This document shows, one piece after another, positions 18,200 to 27,422 of a stretch of 64,000 nucleotides of DNA. The notes beneath the pieces are model-generated. The model saw only the letters and a program-made list of their open reading frames with translations. It was not told the origin of the DNA and searched no databases. Source of the stretch: Saliniramus sp050485405 (GTDB lineage: Bacteria > Pseudomonadota > Alphaproteobacteria > Rhizobiales > Beijerinckiaceae); assembly GCA_050485405.1 (NCBI GenBank), contig JBJHBI010000011.1, positions 1 to 64,000 on the forward strand, read 5' to 3'. Both the position numbers and the translations under genes were made by a program. Within the stretch, counting starts at the first letter, position 1, and every line of letters starts with the position of its first letter.

Positions 18200-20020
18200 A
18201 TGGACAAGAAAACACAGTTCAACATCTGGTACTGGGTCGCGGCCTTTGCCGGGCTCCTCGTGCTGCAATACTTCCTGACCACGGGGCAGGTCGCGCAGCT
18301 CAGCTATTCCGAATTCGAGCAGTATCTGCGCGAGGGCCGCATCGCGCAGGTGGAAGTCACCGAGCGCCATCTGCGTGGCCGCCTCGATCCGCCACTTATG
18401 GGGGGCGAGAGCCGGTTCTCGACGGTACGGGTCGAGCCTGAAATCGTCGACCGCCTCGCCCGGCACGATGTCGAGGTGGTCGGGCGCATCGAGGATACGT
18501 TCTTCCGCGATCTGCTTTCCTGGATGCTGCCGCTGCTGCTCTTCCTGGGCATCTGGATATTCCTCCTGCGCCGCATGGCCGGCGGCATGGGCGGGGGGAT
18601 GATGCAGATCGGCAAGAGCAAGGCGAAGATCTATGTCCAGACCGATACCAAGGTCACCTTCGACGATGTCGCCGGTGTTGACGAAGCCAAGGACGAATTG
18701 AAGGAGATCGTCGATTTCCTGAAAGACCCGGTCGATTACTCGCGGCTCGGCGGACATATGCCCAAGGGCGTGCTCCTCGTCGGCCCACCCGGCACCGGCA
18801 AGACCCTGATCGCGCGCGCCGTGGCGGGCGAGGCGCAGGTGCCGTTCTTCTCGATCTCGGGCTCGGAATTCGTCGAGATGTTCGTGGGCGTGGGTGCCGC
18901 GCGCGTGCGCGATCTGTTCGAGCAGGCTCGCAAGCACGCGCCGGCCATCATCTTCATCGACGAGCTCGACGCGCTCGGGCGGGCGCGCGGCGCGGGGCCG
19001 AGCATGGGTGGCCATGACGAGAAGGAGCAGACGCTCAACCAGCTTCTCGTCGAGCTCGACGGTTTCGACGCCTCGCTCGGCGTGGTGCTGCTGGCCGCGA
19101 CGAACCGCCCGGAAATCCTCGATCCCGCACTCCTGCGCGCCGGGCGCTTCGACCGGCAGGTGCTGGTCGACCGTCCCGACAAGATCGGCCGCGCGCAGAT
19201 CCTGCGCGTCCATATGAAGAAAGCCAAGCTCGCCCGCGATGTCGAGGCGGAGGACGTTGCGGCGCTGACGCCGGGTTTCACCGGGGCGGATCTCGCCAAT
19301 CTCGTCAACGAGGCGACGCTCCTCGCCACTCGCCGCAAGGCGGATGCGGTGACGATGGAGGATTTCAACAACGCGATCGAGCGCATCGTCGCGGGCCTCG
19401 AGAAGCGCAACCGGTTGCTCAATCCGAAGGAGCGCGAGGTCGTCGCCTATCACGAAATGGGTCACGCGCTGGTGGCGCTGGCACTTCCGGGCGTCGATCC
19501 CGTCCATAAGGTCTCGATCATTCCCCGTGGCGTGGGTGCGCTCGGCTATACCATCCAGCGCCCGACGGAGGATCGCTTCCTGATGACCCGCGAGGAGCTG
19601 CTCGATAAAATGGCAGTGCTGCTCGGGGGCAGGGCGGCGGAATGGATCGTCTTCGGGCACCTCTCCACCGGCGCGGCGGATGATCTGGGGCGGGTCACCG
19701 ACATCGCCCGCGCCATGGTCACGCGCTACGGCATGTCGGAGAAGCTTGGCCATGTTGCGCTGGAAAAGGAGCAGCGCGGCTTCCTCTCGCCGGGCGGCTA
19801 TGGTTACGGCAACGGTCGCGAATATGGCGACGCCACCGCCGATGCCGTCGATGCGGAAGTGCGCGCCATCATCGATACGGCTTTCGCCCGCACCGTCCGG
19901 CTGCTCGAAGCAAATCGCGCGATGCTCGATAGGACAGCCAAACGGCTTCTGGAACTGGAGACGCTCGATGCGAGTGCGCTTGCGCAGATGATCGGCGAAC
20001 TGAGGCTCGCACCGGCGTAA
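18200..20020 (+). CDS. ftsH: ATP-dependent zinc metalloprotease, FtsH family
   Basis: This 606-residue membrane AAA protease has two N-terminal helices (about residues 10-27 and 107-131) that flank a short periplasmic domain. The AAA module has the Walker A GPPGTGKT near residue 195, the Walker B IFIDELDAL, and the second region of homology ATNRPEILDPALLRAGRFDR. The zinc site is HEMGH at residues 418-422, with a downstream acidic ligand near GAADDLGRVTDIA. It degrades membrane and some soluble proteins. It differs from the main alphaproteobacterial FtsH in context (not beside tilS) and in HEMGH and IDELDAL in place of the commoner HEIGH and IDEIDAV, so it may be a second paralogue. No cell-division genes are adjacent. 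Confidence 0.93.
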   Translation: MDKKTQFNIWYWVAAFAGLLVLQYFLTTGQVAQLSYSEFEQYLREGRIAQVEVTERHLRGRLDPPLMGGESRFSTVRVEPEIVDRLARHDVEVVGRIEDTFFRDLLSWMLPLLLFLGIWIFLLRRMAGGMGGGMMQIGKSKAKIYVQTDTKVTFDDVAGVDEAKDELKEIVDFLKDPVDYSRLGGHMPKGVLLVGPPGTGKTLIARAVAGEAQVPFFSISGSEFVEMFVGVGAARVRDLFEQARKHAPAIIFIDELDALGRARGAGPSMGGHDEKEQTLNQLLVELDGFDASLGVVLLAATNRPEILDPALLRAGRFDRQVLVDRPDKIGRAQILRVHMKKAKLARDVEAEDVAALTPGFTGADLANLVNEATLLATRRKADAVTMEDFNNAIERIVAGLEKRNRLLNPKEREVVAYHEMGHALVALALPGVDPVHKVSIIPRGVGALGYTIQRPTEDRFLMTREELLDKMAVLLGGRAAEWIVFGHLSTGAADDLGRVTDIARAMVTRYGMSEKLGHVALEKEQRGFLSPGGYGYGNGREYGDATADAVDAEVRAIIDTAFARTVRLLEANRAMLDRTAKRLLELETLDASALAQMIGELRLAPA

Positions 20021-20026
20021 ACGAAA

Positions 20027-20053
20027 AACCGCCCGGTATCGGACCGGGCGGTT
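20027..20053. terminator. Bidirectional intrinsic terminator
   Basis: AACCGCCCGGT (20027-20037) pairs perfectly with ACCGGGCGGTT (20043-20053). On the minus strand the hairpin is followed by a T-run, so it best serves the fasciclin gene, but it also lies 6 bp after the ftsH stop. Confidence 0.75.
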
Positions 20054-20077
20054 CGCGTCATTCGAATGGGGCGATCA

Positions 20078-20554
20078 TCACTCGGGGATGAGGACCGTGT
20101 CGATCACGTGGATCACGCCGTTGGAGGCTTCCACGTCGGCGGTCACGACCATCGCCTCGCCGACACGTACGCCGTCCGTGGCGTCGATGGCGAGCTCGGA
20201 GCCCTCGACGGTCTCGACCGAGAGGCTCTGGCCGGCGATGTCGGAGGACATCACGGCGCCGGGGATGACGTGATAAGTGAGGATGGAGACGAGCTGGTCG
20301 CGGTTCTCTTCTTCCAGAAGGCTCTCGACCGTGCCCTCGGGCAGCGCCGCGAAGGCCTCATCGGTGGGTGCGAAGACGGTGAAGGGGCCTTCGCCCCGCA
20401 GGGTTTCGACGAGCCCGGCAGCCTCGACGGCGGCGACGAGGGTCTCGAAGGAACCTGCAGCGATTGCAGTATCGACGATGTCATCGGCCTGAGCAACGGA
20501 AACCGACATAAGCATAGCCGCCGAAGCAGCAGTGATCGTCTTGCCAAAACGCAT
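20078..20554 (-). CDS. Exported fasciclin (FAS1) domain protein
   Basis: This 158-residue protein has a signal peptide (cut near VAQADD, residue 24) followed by one FAS1 domain. The H1 motif is GEGPFTVFAPTDEAFAALP and the H2 motif is SNGVIHVIDTVLIPE; YHVIPG lies between them. FAS1 proteins mediate adhesion or ligand binding outside the cytoplasm. The minus-strand ribosome binding site GAGAGGAAA precedes the start. It is convergent with ftsH and shares the terminator at 20027. Confidence 0.93.
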   Translation of the reverse strand: MRFGKTITAASAAMLMSVSVAQADDIVDTAIAAGSFETLVAAVEAAGLVETLRGEGPFTVFAPTDEAFAALPEGTVESLLEEENRDQLVSILTYHVIPGAVMSSDIAGQSLSVETVEGSELAIDATDGVRVGEAMVVTADVEASNGVIHVIDTVLIPE

Positions 20555-20839
20555 TTTCGTTTCCTCTCATCAGAGTTGAAGCGTGTTGCTACACACGCGA
20601 TGACTTACGTCTCGGGAGAAAAGTCGGATGACGAAAAACTGGTAAACTCGCAATAACATCGCCGTGATGCGGATGTGAGTTTTTCGTGAGGTGTGCCGGA
20701 ATCCGCGCGCAGGGGGTTGGCCACCGGCACCGGAACGTGCTTCCCTACCGTTCGGCAACAAGCGGTTTTCGCGGTCGCACGCGGTGGAAGAGGCGGCCAG
20801 GGGAGCGGCTTGCGGGAAATCCGTAGAGGAGGGGGCAGC

Positions 20840-21403
20840 ATGCTGAGGCGCGTCGGACGTTGCGTTCGCGGATATGTCGGACATGGCCGCGAAGCGGCGC
20901 AGCTCTCGCCGGCGATCCCGATGAGGATTTGCGCGAGCCTTGCAGCGCTTCTCTTCGCGCTCGTCGTCATGCTCCCGGGCGTCGCCCGCGCCGAGACGCC
21001 GATCCTGCTGATCACCGGCGCCGTGTCGCAGGAGGCGCCGGTCTCCTTCACGCGGGCGGATCTCGAGGCGCTGCCGCAGCACGTCATCGAGACGCAGACC
21101 GTCGTCACTGACGGGGTGCGCCGGTTCGAGGGGCCGCTGATGCGCGATCTCCTCGCCCATGTCGGGGCCGATGGTGACGAGATCGTCGCGCTCGCGCTCA
21201 ACGATTACGAGATCACCATTCCCATGGCCGATTTCATTGATTACGACGTCGTCGCCGCGCTGACGATGGATGGCGAGCGGCTCTCGCCGCGCGATCGTGG
21301 GCCGATCTGGATCGTCTATCCCCGTGACGATCATCCTGCACTCCAGGATATCCGCTACGATTACCGCTGGGTGTGGCAACTCGCGAGCCTCGAAGTCCGA
21401 TGA
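20840..21403 (+). CDS. Exported sulfite-oxidase-fold (molybdopterin-domain-like) protein
   Basis: This is a protein of about 187 residues with a hydrophobic segment ICASLAALLFALVVMLPGVA ending in the likely cleavage site ARAET, then a domain resembling the oxidoreductase molybdopterin-binding fold (FTRADLEALPQH, FEGPLMRDLL, GPIWIVYP, YRWVWQLASLEV). The mature part has no cysteine, so the catalytic Mo-ligating Cys of sulfite oxidases is absent and it is probably not an enzyme. The ATG at 20840 has AGGAGGGGG upstream; ATG at 20921, exactly at the signal peptide, is an alternative. Its stop overlaps the kinase start by ATGA, so it likely works as an accessory or sensing partner of that kinase (inference). 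Confidence 0.78.
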   Translation: MLRRVGRCVRGYVGHGREAAQLSPAIPMRICASLAALLFALVVMLPGVARAETPILLITGAVSQEAPVSFTRADLEALPQHVIETQTVVTDGVRRFEGPLMRDLLAHVGADGDEIVALALNDYEITIPMADFIDYDVVAALTMDGERLSPRDRGPIWIVYPRDDHPALQDIRYDYRWVWQLASLEVR

Positions 21404-22938
21404 CCCGGGCCGGCCCCTTTCTGCGCAGCTATGGTGGGCCGGTGCTGCTCATCGGGCTGTGCGTGGGGCTATTGATCTTCGCCCTCTGGCGGCTCGCCGT
21501 GATCGAGCGCGACATGCGCATCGAGGCGACGGAAAACATGCTCTGGGTGATCAGCCAGACGCAGATGGAGGCCCTGCGGCTCGACAAGGCGCTCTCCGAT
21601 CACGCGCGTGGCGTCGGCGACGAGGATCGCGTCGTGCTCCGCTACGCCCTGCTGCTCTCGCGTCTCGATCTCCTGCTTCAGGGCCCGCAACAGCGATATC
21701 TGGAGCGGATCGGGTCCTACGCGTCGATCGCGGCGGGTGATACCGCAATCCGAGACGCGGATCCGGAACTGGTTGTCGGTGATGCGGCGGCATTCGCGGC
21801 GGCGCGCGAGCGGCTCGAGGACAGCCTCGGTGATCTCCATGCCACGCTGAACCGTGCGGCCAATGAAACCATGGTGCGCGAATGGGAGGCGATCGCCGCG
21901 CGGCTCGACGCTTATCGCGCAGCGGTGTGGCAGGTGATCGGATCGGTGATCGGTGTGCTCGCGGGCTGGCTGATGATCGGCTGGCGGCTCATCGCGAACG
22001 AGCGACGGCTGCGACGCGCCGAGGAGGCGCGCAGCCGCGCGCTCACCCTTGAGCAGGCTCTGCGTCGGGAAAAAGCGGTGAGCGCCTATTACCGCGACTT
22101 CGCAGCGATCGTCTCGCACCAGTTCCGCACACCGCTTGCCATCATCGATAGTGCGATGCAGCGCCTCGTGCGCCGTGGCGAAGCGGTGACGGGCGCTGAT
22201 GTCGCGCGTCGCGAAGGGCCGATCCGCGACGCGATCCACCGTCTCACCCGCCTCGTCGACACCGCCCTGCTCGCCGGGCGGCTCGATAGCGGGCAGGTGA
22301 GCGTGAAGCCGCGCCATTGCGATCTCGCCGCGATCGCCCGCGAATGCTGCGCGCAGTTTCGCGCGCTCAACCCCGATCGCGATATCCGCTTCGCCAGCGC
22401 CGTTGCGGTGACGACGGCCTGGTGCGACCGGGAACTCGTAGATCACATCCTGGCCAATCTGATCGCGAATGCGCTGAAATACAGTCCGGAAGCGGCTCCG
22501 GTGGAGCTTCGCCTCTATAATTGCGGCGCGCAGATCGCCGTCGCGGTCACGGATTACGGTCCGGGCGTCGCACAGGCCGATCGCCCGCACGTGTTCGAAC
22601 GGTTCTATCGCGGCGAGGCGGGTGGCCATACCGAGGGCAGCGGGCTCGGTTTGTCGCTGGCGCGCGATCTCGCCCGCTTGCAGGGCGGTGATCTGACCTT
22701 CGAGACATGGACCGGGCGCGGCAGCGTCTTTACGCTGAGCCTGCCGCGCATGTTCGATCCGGACATGGCCCTGGGGGACGGTGAGAAGGAACGGCAGGTG
22801 GCTGACATGCAGAGCGAGGATGCGCAAGCGGGAGACGACCAGGCCCTGGACGAACAGGCTGGAAAATCGGGCGTCGATAACTCGGATCTGGAGAATCTGG
22901 AACCGGAGCAAACCGACGAGAAGGAGCCGGCGCGATGA
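21400..22938 (+). CDS. Membrane sensor histidine kinase
   Basis: This 512-residue kinase has transmembrane helices at about residues 11-30 and 175-198 enclosing a mostly helical periplasmic domain. No HAMP domain is obvious; a short coiled linker leads to the H box IVSHQFRTPLAIID with the phospho-acceptor H240. The catalytic domain has the N box ILANLIANALKYSP, DYGPGV and GSGLGLSLARDLARL. The last ~60 residues are an acidic Gln/Asp/Glu-rich tail of unknown role. The start ATG at 21400 and the stop both overlap neighbouring genes by 4 bp, so the three-gene unit is translationally coupled. It should phosphorylate the next gene product. Confidence 0.93.
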   Translation: MTRAGPFLRSYGGPVLLIGLCVGLLIFALWRLAVIERDMRIEATENMLWVISQTQMEALRLDKALSDHARGVGDEDRVVLRYALLLSRLDLLLQGPQQRYLERIGSYASIAAGDTAIRDADPELVVGDAAAFAAARERLEDSLGDLHATLNRAANETMVREWEAIAARLDAYRAAVWQVIGSVIGVLAGWLMIGWRLIANERRLRRAEEARSRALTLEQALRREKAVSAYYRDFAAIVSHQFRTPLAIIDSAMQRLVRRGEAVTGADVARREGPIRDAIHRLTRLVDTALLAGRLDSGQVSVKPRHCDLAAIARECCAQFRALNPDRDIRFASAVAVTTAWCDRELVDHILANLIANALKYSPEAAPVELRLYNCGAQIAVAVTDYGPGVAQADRPHVFERFYRGEAGGHTEGSGLGLSLARDLARLQGGDLTFETWTGRGSVFTLSLPRMFDPDMALGDGEKERQVADMQSEDAQAGDDQALDEQAGKSGVDNSDLENLEPEQTDEKEPAR

Positions 22939-24044
22939 ACGCGACCCCGCTGATTCTGTGTTGTGAGGACGAGGCGGAGCTCCGCCGCGACATCATCGAG
23001 GAATTGTCCGAGGCCGGGTACCGCACCGTAGAGGCCGCCGACGGGGAGGAGGCGCTCGCGCAACTCGCCGCCTGCCGTCCTGATCTCACCCTGTGCGACA
23101 TCACCATGCCGCGCCTCGACGGCTACGGCGTGCTCTCGCGGGTGAGGCGCGACCATCCCGAACTCGCGCACATGCCCTTCGTCTTCCTCACGGTCTTCGC
23201 CGATCCCACCGACATGGTCGAGGGCAAGCGGGCGGGGGCCGACGATTATCTCGTGAAGCCGATCGATTACGATCTGCTGCTCGCCACCGTCGAGGCGCGC
23301 CTGCGAGAGATCGCGCGCTGGCGCTCGCACGAGGCAGACGCCATGGCGCAGTCACGCGCCGCGCTCGACGCGATGCGCGGCGAAAGAGCGCTCGCCGTGC
23401 TCGACACCATCGCGACGGGGATCGTGCTCATGGGCGGCGGCGGGCGCAGCCTGCATTGCAACGCGGCTGCCGCCCAGCTCCTCGAAACGCGCTACGGCTG
23501 GACCGACAGGACGCGTCTGCCGCACGGTTTCGGCGGTGCGGATCTGCGCGATCTTTTGGAGGAAGCCGGGCAGGCGAGCCGGGTGGGGGAGGCTTATTCG
23601 GGAGCGATGGCGATCGATCCTTCCTCCGAGATGCCGGAAGCGGGTTCCCTGATGGCGCTGGTCGTGGCTTTGCCCGGGCAGACGGCCGAGGCGCAAGGCG
23701 ATCGGCCGATCGAGGCGCAGGTCGCGCTGTTTCTGGTCGATACCGCCCGCCGCACGCGTCTTTCCGATACGATGCTCGCCCAGGTCTTCGGTCTGACACC
23801 GACCGAGAGCGCCGTCGCCGGGCGGCTGGCCGCCGGTGAGCGGCTGGATGCGATCGCGAGCGAGCTCGGCATATCGCAGACGACAGTGTCGTTCCACCTG
23901 CGCAACATCTTCGGGAAGACGCGCACCAACCGGCAGGCCGATCTCGTCGCTCTGATGCTCTGTGCGCCGGTTCTCGGCGGCTGCGGCGCCTCCGCGATCG
24001 ATCCGGGTGCCGATACCACGCTTGCGCCCACCGCCCGCCTTTGA
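22935..24044 (+). CDS. Response regulator, receiver plus LuxR-type HTH output
   Basis: This 369-residue regulator has an N-terminal receiver domain (residues 4-120) with the acidic pocket CEDE, phospho-acceptor D55 in LCDITMP and the lysine in YLVKPID. The C-terminal LuxR/FixJ-type helix-turn-helix has FGLTPTESAVAGRLAAGE and LGISQTTVSFHLRNIFGKT. Between them, about 150 residues look like a degenerate PAS-type segment (TIATGIVLMGGGGRSLHCN), an unusual insertion for this class. It probably binds DNA when phosphorylated by the overlapping kinase. Targets are unknown; the adjacent operon is a candidate. Confidence 0.92.
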   Translation: MNATPLILCCEDEAELRRDIIEELSEAGYRTVEAADGEEALAQLAACRPDLTLCDITMPRLDGYGVLSRVRRDHPELAHMPFVFLTVFADPTDMVEGKRAGADDYLVKPIDYDLLLATVEARLREIARWRSHEADAMAQSRAALDAMRGERALAVLDTIATGIVLMGGGGRSLHCNAAAAQLLETRYGWTDRTRLPHGFGGADLRDLLEEAGQASRVGEAYSGAMAIDPSSEMPEAGSLMALVVALPGQTAEAQGDRPIEAQVALFLVDTARRTRLSDTMLAQVFGLTPTESAVAGRLAAGERLDAIASELGISQTTVSFHLRNIFGKTRTNRQADLVALMLCAPVLGGCGASAIDPGADTTLAPTARL

Positions 24045-24079
24045 CACTGTGGCGCGGTTTTCGTGGAGGAAGAGCGGCA

Positions 24080-24811
24080 ATGATCAAGGCAATCGTGACG
24101 GGGCATTCGCGCGGGTTGGGTTCCGGTATAGCGCAGGCGCTGCTCGCGCGTGATGCCACGGTTCTCGGCGTATCGCGCCGCCCCAATGCCGCGCTGGCGG
24201 AGCGTTTCGCCGAGAATCTGCAAGAAGTCACCCTCGATCTCGCCGATGCCGAAGCGGCGCGCGCCTGGCTCGAAAGCTCCGCCTTCGCCGATTTCCTCGC
24301 GGATGCGCAGACCGCGATCCTGATCAACAATGCTGGCATCGTCCAGCCGATCGGCCCGAGCGGGAGCCTCGATCTCGCGACGATCGGGCAGGCGGTGACC
24401 CTCAATATCGCCGGGCCGCTAATGGCGGCCAACGCCTTCATCGCCGCGACGGACAAGGTCGCGGACCGGCGGATCATGCATATTTCGAGCGGCGCAGGGC
24501 GGCGCCCGATGCCGGGCTGGTCGATCTATTGCGCCACCAAGGCCGCGCTCGATCATCACGCCCGCGCGCTCGCCGCCGATACCGTGCCCCACCTCGCCAT
24601 CGAGAGCCTCGCCCCCGGCGTGATCGACACGGACATGCAGGGCGAGATCCGCGCCACGACGCCGGAGCAGTTCACGCTGCGCGAGCAATTCGTCGCCCTC
24701 AAGCAGAACAACGATCTGTCGAGCCCGCAGAGCTGCGGCGAGGCGATCGTCGCGCATCTGCTCGGCCCGCGATTCGGGACCGAGGTGATCACCGATATCC
24801 GGCAGTTGTGA
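24080..24811 (+). CDS. Short-chain dehydrogenase/reductase
   Basis: This 243-residue classical SDR has the dinucleotide-binding motif TGHSRGLGSGIA near residue 7, the NNAG motif in LINNAGIVQP, the catalytic Ser in ISSGAG, and the active-site YxxxK in YCATKAALD. The final segment AIESLAPGVIDTDMQ is typical. It would reduce or oxidise a small carbonyl or alcohol with NAD(P); sequence style is close to benzil-reductase-type SDRs, which is tentative. The ATG at 24080 follows GTGGAGGAAGAG. It lies 35 bp after the response regulator. Confidence 0.88.
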   Translation: MIKAIVTGHSRGLGSGIAQALLARDATVLGVSRRPNAALAERFAENLQEVTLDLADAEAARAWLESSAFADFLADAQTAILINNAGIVQPIGPSGSLDLATIGQAVTLNIAGPLMAANAFIAATDKVADRRIMHISSGAGRRPMPGWSIYCATKAALDHHARALAADTVPHLAIESLAPGVIDTDMQGEIRATTPEQFTLREQFVALKQNNDLSSPQSCGEAIVAHLLGPRFGTEVITDIRQL

Positions 24812-24835
24812 CGCCGATCCGGCCCGCGGCGATCT

Positions 24836-26140
24836 TCAGCCGAGTGCCTGCGGACGCGGCCCGCCCGTCGCCCAGTCGAGCAATTCGGCTGTATGGACGA
24901 TGGGGATGCCCGTGCCTTTGCCGATCTGCGTCATGCAGCCGATATTGCCGGTGGCGATGATGTCCGGGCGGGTGCGCTCGATATTCGCGACCTTGCGCGC
25001 GCGCAGCTGCTCGGCGATTTCCGGCTGCAGGATGTTGTAGGTGCCCGCCGAACCGCAGCAGATATGGCTCTCGGGCACATCCTTCACCTTGAAACCGGCC
25101 TTCTTCAGGAGCCTTTTGGGGGCTTCCTTGATCTGCTGGCCATGCTGCATCGAGCAGGCGGAGTGATAGGCGACGGTGAGTTTGTCCGCCTCGCCGGTGG
25201 GCTCCAGCGTCAGGGTTTCGAGATATTCGGTGATGTCCTTGGCGAGCGCCGAGACCCGCGCCGCCTTCTCGGCATATGCCGCATCCTCGCGGAACATGTG
25301 GCCGTAATCCTTGATCGTGGTGCCGCAGCCCGATGCGGTGATGATGATGGCGTCGAGGCCGTTTTCCTCGATCTCGCGGATCCAGGCGTCGATATTGCGC
25401 TTCGCGAAATCGTGGCTGTCTTCCGTGCGCCCCATATGATGCACCAGCGCCCCGCAGCAGCCCTCGCCGGCCACCTGCGTGACGGTGATGCCGTGGCGGT
25501 TGAGCAGGCGGATCGTCGCTTCGTTGATGCCGGGATCGAGCACGGTCTGGGCGCAGCCCTGGAGGATCGCGACGCGCCCGCGCGCGCCGCCATGCGCGGC
25601 GAACACGCCCGGCCCCTCCTGGGGCGAACGGGTGGGCAGGCGGCCCGGGGCGAGATCGAGCATCGCAGCCATGCGCGGCCCCACTTTCGGCAGCGCTTTC
25701 GCCACACCCTTGAAGGGCTTGCCGAGGAAGGCGCCGAAAAGCGCGAGGCGGAAGCGGCCCGGATAGGGCAGGATCGCCGAGAGCAGGCTGCGCATCAGCC
25801 GGTCGTGCCAGGGGCGCTGATAGGTCTCCTCGATATGCGCGCGGGCATGATCGACGAGATGCATGTAATGCACGCCCGAGGGGCAGGTGGTCATGCAGGA
25901 CAGGCAGGAGAGGCAGCGGTCGATATGGGTGACGACCTGCTCGGAAGCGGGCTTGCCGTTCTCCAGCATGTCCTTCATCAGGTAGATGCGCCCGCGCGGG
26001 CTGTCGAGCTCGTCGCCCAGAAGCAGATAGGTCGGGCAGGTCGCCGTACAGAACCCGCAATGCACGCAGGTGCGCAGGATCTTCTCCGATTCCCGCATAT
26101 CCGGATCTTCGAGCAGTTCAGGCGCAAAATTGGTCTGCAT
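24836..26140 (-). CDS. glcF: Glycolate oxidase iron-sulfur subunit GlcF
   Basis: This 434-residue subunit passes electrons from GlcDE to the quinone pool. It has two N-terminal 4Fe-4S motifs, CVHCGFCTATCP and CLSCLSCMTTCP (residues ~26-90), followed by two CCG domains, including GEGCCGALVHHMG and ESHICCGSAGTYN. Its start lies 44 bp after the glcE stop in the direction of transcription. It is the last gene of the glcDEF group. Confidence 0.96.
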   Translation of the reverse strand: MQTNFAPELLEDPDMRESEKILRTCVHCGFCTATCPTYLLLGDELDSPRGRIYLMKDMLENGKPASEQVVTHIDRCLSCLSCMTTCPSGVHYMHLVDHARAHIEETYQRPWHDRLMRSLLSAILPYPGRFRLALFGAFLGKPFKGVAKALPKVGPRMAAMLDLAPGRLPTRSPQEGPGVFAAHGGARGRVAILQGCAQTVLDPGINEATIRLLNRHGITVTQVAGEGCCGALVHHMGRTEDSHDFAKRNIDAWIREIEENGLDAIIITASGCGTTIKDYGHMFREDAAYAEKAARVSALAKDITEYLETLTLEPTGEADKLTVAYHSACSMQHGQQIKEAPKRLLKKAGFKVKDVPESHICCGSAGTYNILQPEIAEQLRARKVANIERTRPDIIATGNIGCMTQIGKGTGIPIVHTAELLDWATGGPRPQALG

Positions 26141-26184
26141 GGGTGCGACTCACGTGACTGGTTTTGAGCGGATCGGCGCGACGT

Positions 26185-27372
26185 TCAGACGCCCGCATAC
26201 ATCCGCCCGGGATTGAAGATGCCGTCGGGATCGAAGCGGGCCTTGATGTCGCGGGAGATGCGCATCAGCGGCTCGGGCAGGGGCTCGAATACCTCGATCG
26301 CCGCGCGCAATTCCTGTGGTGCGCGCATCAGCGTGGCGTGGCCGCCATGGGCGCGGGTCGCGGCGCGCACGCTCGCTGCCGCGTGGTCGTCCGACGGGGT
26401 GGCGATCCAGATCAGCCCGCCGCCCCAGTCGAAATAATGGCGACCGGGAACCTGCGCGCGGATCGCTGCGGCGAGCGCGGGGCCGGCACCGGGACGCGTC
26501 GAAATCCGCCAGATCGCCTGATCGGACAGGCTGATCAGCGGCCCGCCGTCGCGCAGCCCGCGCCATAGCGCATCGCCGGCATCATGGGGCACGGTGGCGG
26601 GATCGCCGTAATCGGCCAGCGTCTCGCGCAATTCACCGAGCCTGTAGGTTACCGAGGGTTTGAAGCCCTCGATCCGGATCAGCGTCTGCGCCGTCTGGTA
26701 GCCTTCGCCGACCGGAATATGCGCCGCCCCCGTCACCTCGAAGGGCGAGCCGAGCGCCTCGGACAGAGCCGCGATCGCGCGCTCGTCGTCGAGGCCGGAA
26801 TAAACCAGCGTAGCCGAGGTTTCGGGGATCGGCAGGACCTTGAAGATCACCTCGGTGAGGAGCCCCAGCGTACCCCAGGAGCCGCCCATCAGCTTCACCA
26901 GATCGAGCCCGGTGACGTTCTTCATCACGCGCCCGCCATTCTTGACGATCTCGCCATGGCCGTTGACGAAACGCACCCCGATCAGCGCATCGCGCGCGGC
27001 GCCCGCCATGATCCGGCGCGGACCCGACAGGTTCGCCGCCGCGACGCCCCCGATGGTGGGCTCGCCCGTAGTGCCGAGCAGCGCCCGGTAATCCGGCGGC
27101 TCGAAGGGCAGGCGCTGGCCTTTCTCTGCGAGCGCCGCCTCGATCTCGGCAAGCGGCGTACCGGCCTTCGCCCCGATCACCAGCTCCGCCGGCTCATAGA
27201 GCGTGATGCCCTTCAGCTTGCGCGAGGTCAGCGTCGCCGCCGCCTGGACCGGTCGCCCGATCCCCGCCTTGGTATTCCCCCCGGCGAGGCTCAGCGGCAT
27301 CCGGTCCGCCCGCGCCGCCGCCACGACATCGACCACGGCCTCCTCGCTGGCCGGTTCATGCACGCTGGTCAT
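26185..27372 (-). CDS. glcE: Glycolate oxidase subunit GlcE
   Basis: This 395-residue FAD-binding subunit has a PCMH-type FAD domain with SLAGGNTKAGIGRP, TIGGVAAANLSGPRR and KNVTGLDLVKLMGGSWGTLG. Together with GlcD and GlcF it oxidises glycolate to glyoxylate at the inner membrane. The start at 27372 (MTSVHEPASEE) has GGAAGGG upstream; the longer frame to 27468 would read into the repeat region. It is separated from glcD by 408 bp of repeats, so co-transcription with glcD passes through them. Confidence 0.95.
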   Translation of the reverse strand: MTSVHEPASEEAVVDVVAAARADRMPLSLAGGNTKAGIGRPVQAAATLTSRKLKGITLYEPAELVIGAKAGTPLAEIEAALAEKGQRLPFEPPDYRALLGTTGEPTIGGVAAANLSGPRRIMAGAARDALIGVRFVNGHGEIVKNGGRVMKNVTGLDLVKLMGGSWGTLGLLTEVIFKVLPIPETSATLVYSGLDDERAIAALSEALGSPFEVTGAAHIPVGEGYQTAQTLIRIEGFKPSVTYRLGELRETLADYGDPATVPHDAGDALWRGLRDGGPLISLSDQAIWRISTRPGAGPALAAAIRAQVPGRHYFDWGGGLIWIATPSDDHAAASVRAATRAHGGHATLMRAPQELRAAIEVFEPLPEPLMRISRDIKARFDPDGIFNPGRMYAGV

Positions 27373-27422
27373 GGCTGGCGCCCTTCCGGTTGAATTTGAT
27401 TCGAGGGGGTGATGCAGGGCAA

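Noticed and set aside
20731..20760. EcfG-type promoter (GGAAC and CGTT present)
   Set aside because: The spacing between the two boxes is about 11 bp, too short for the known 16-19 bp.
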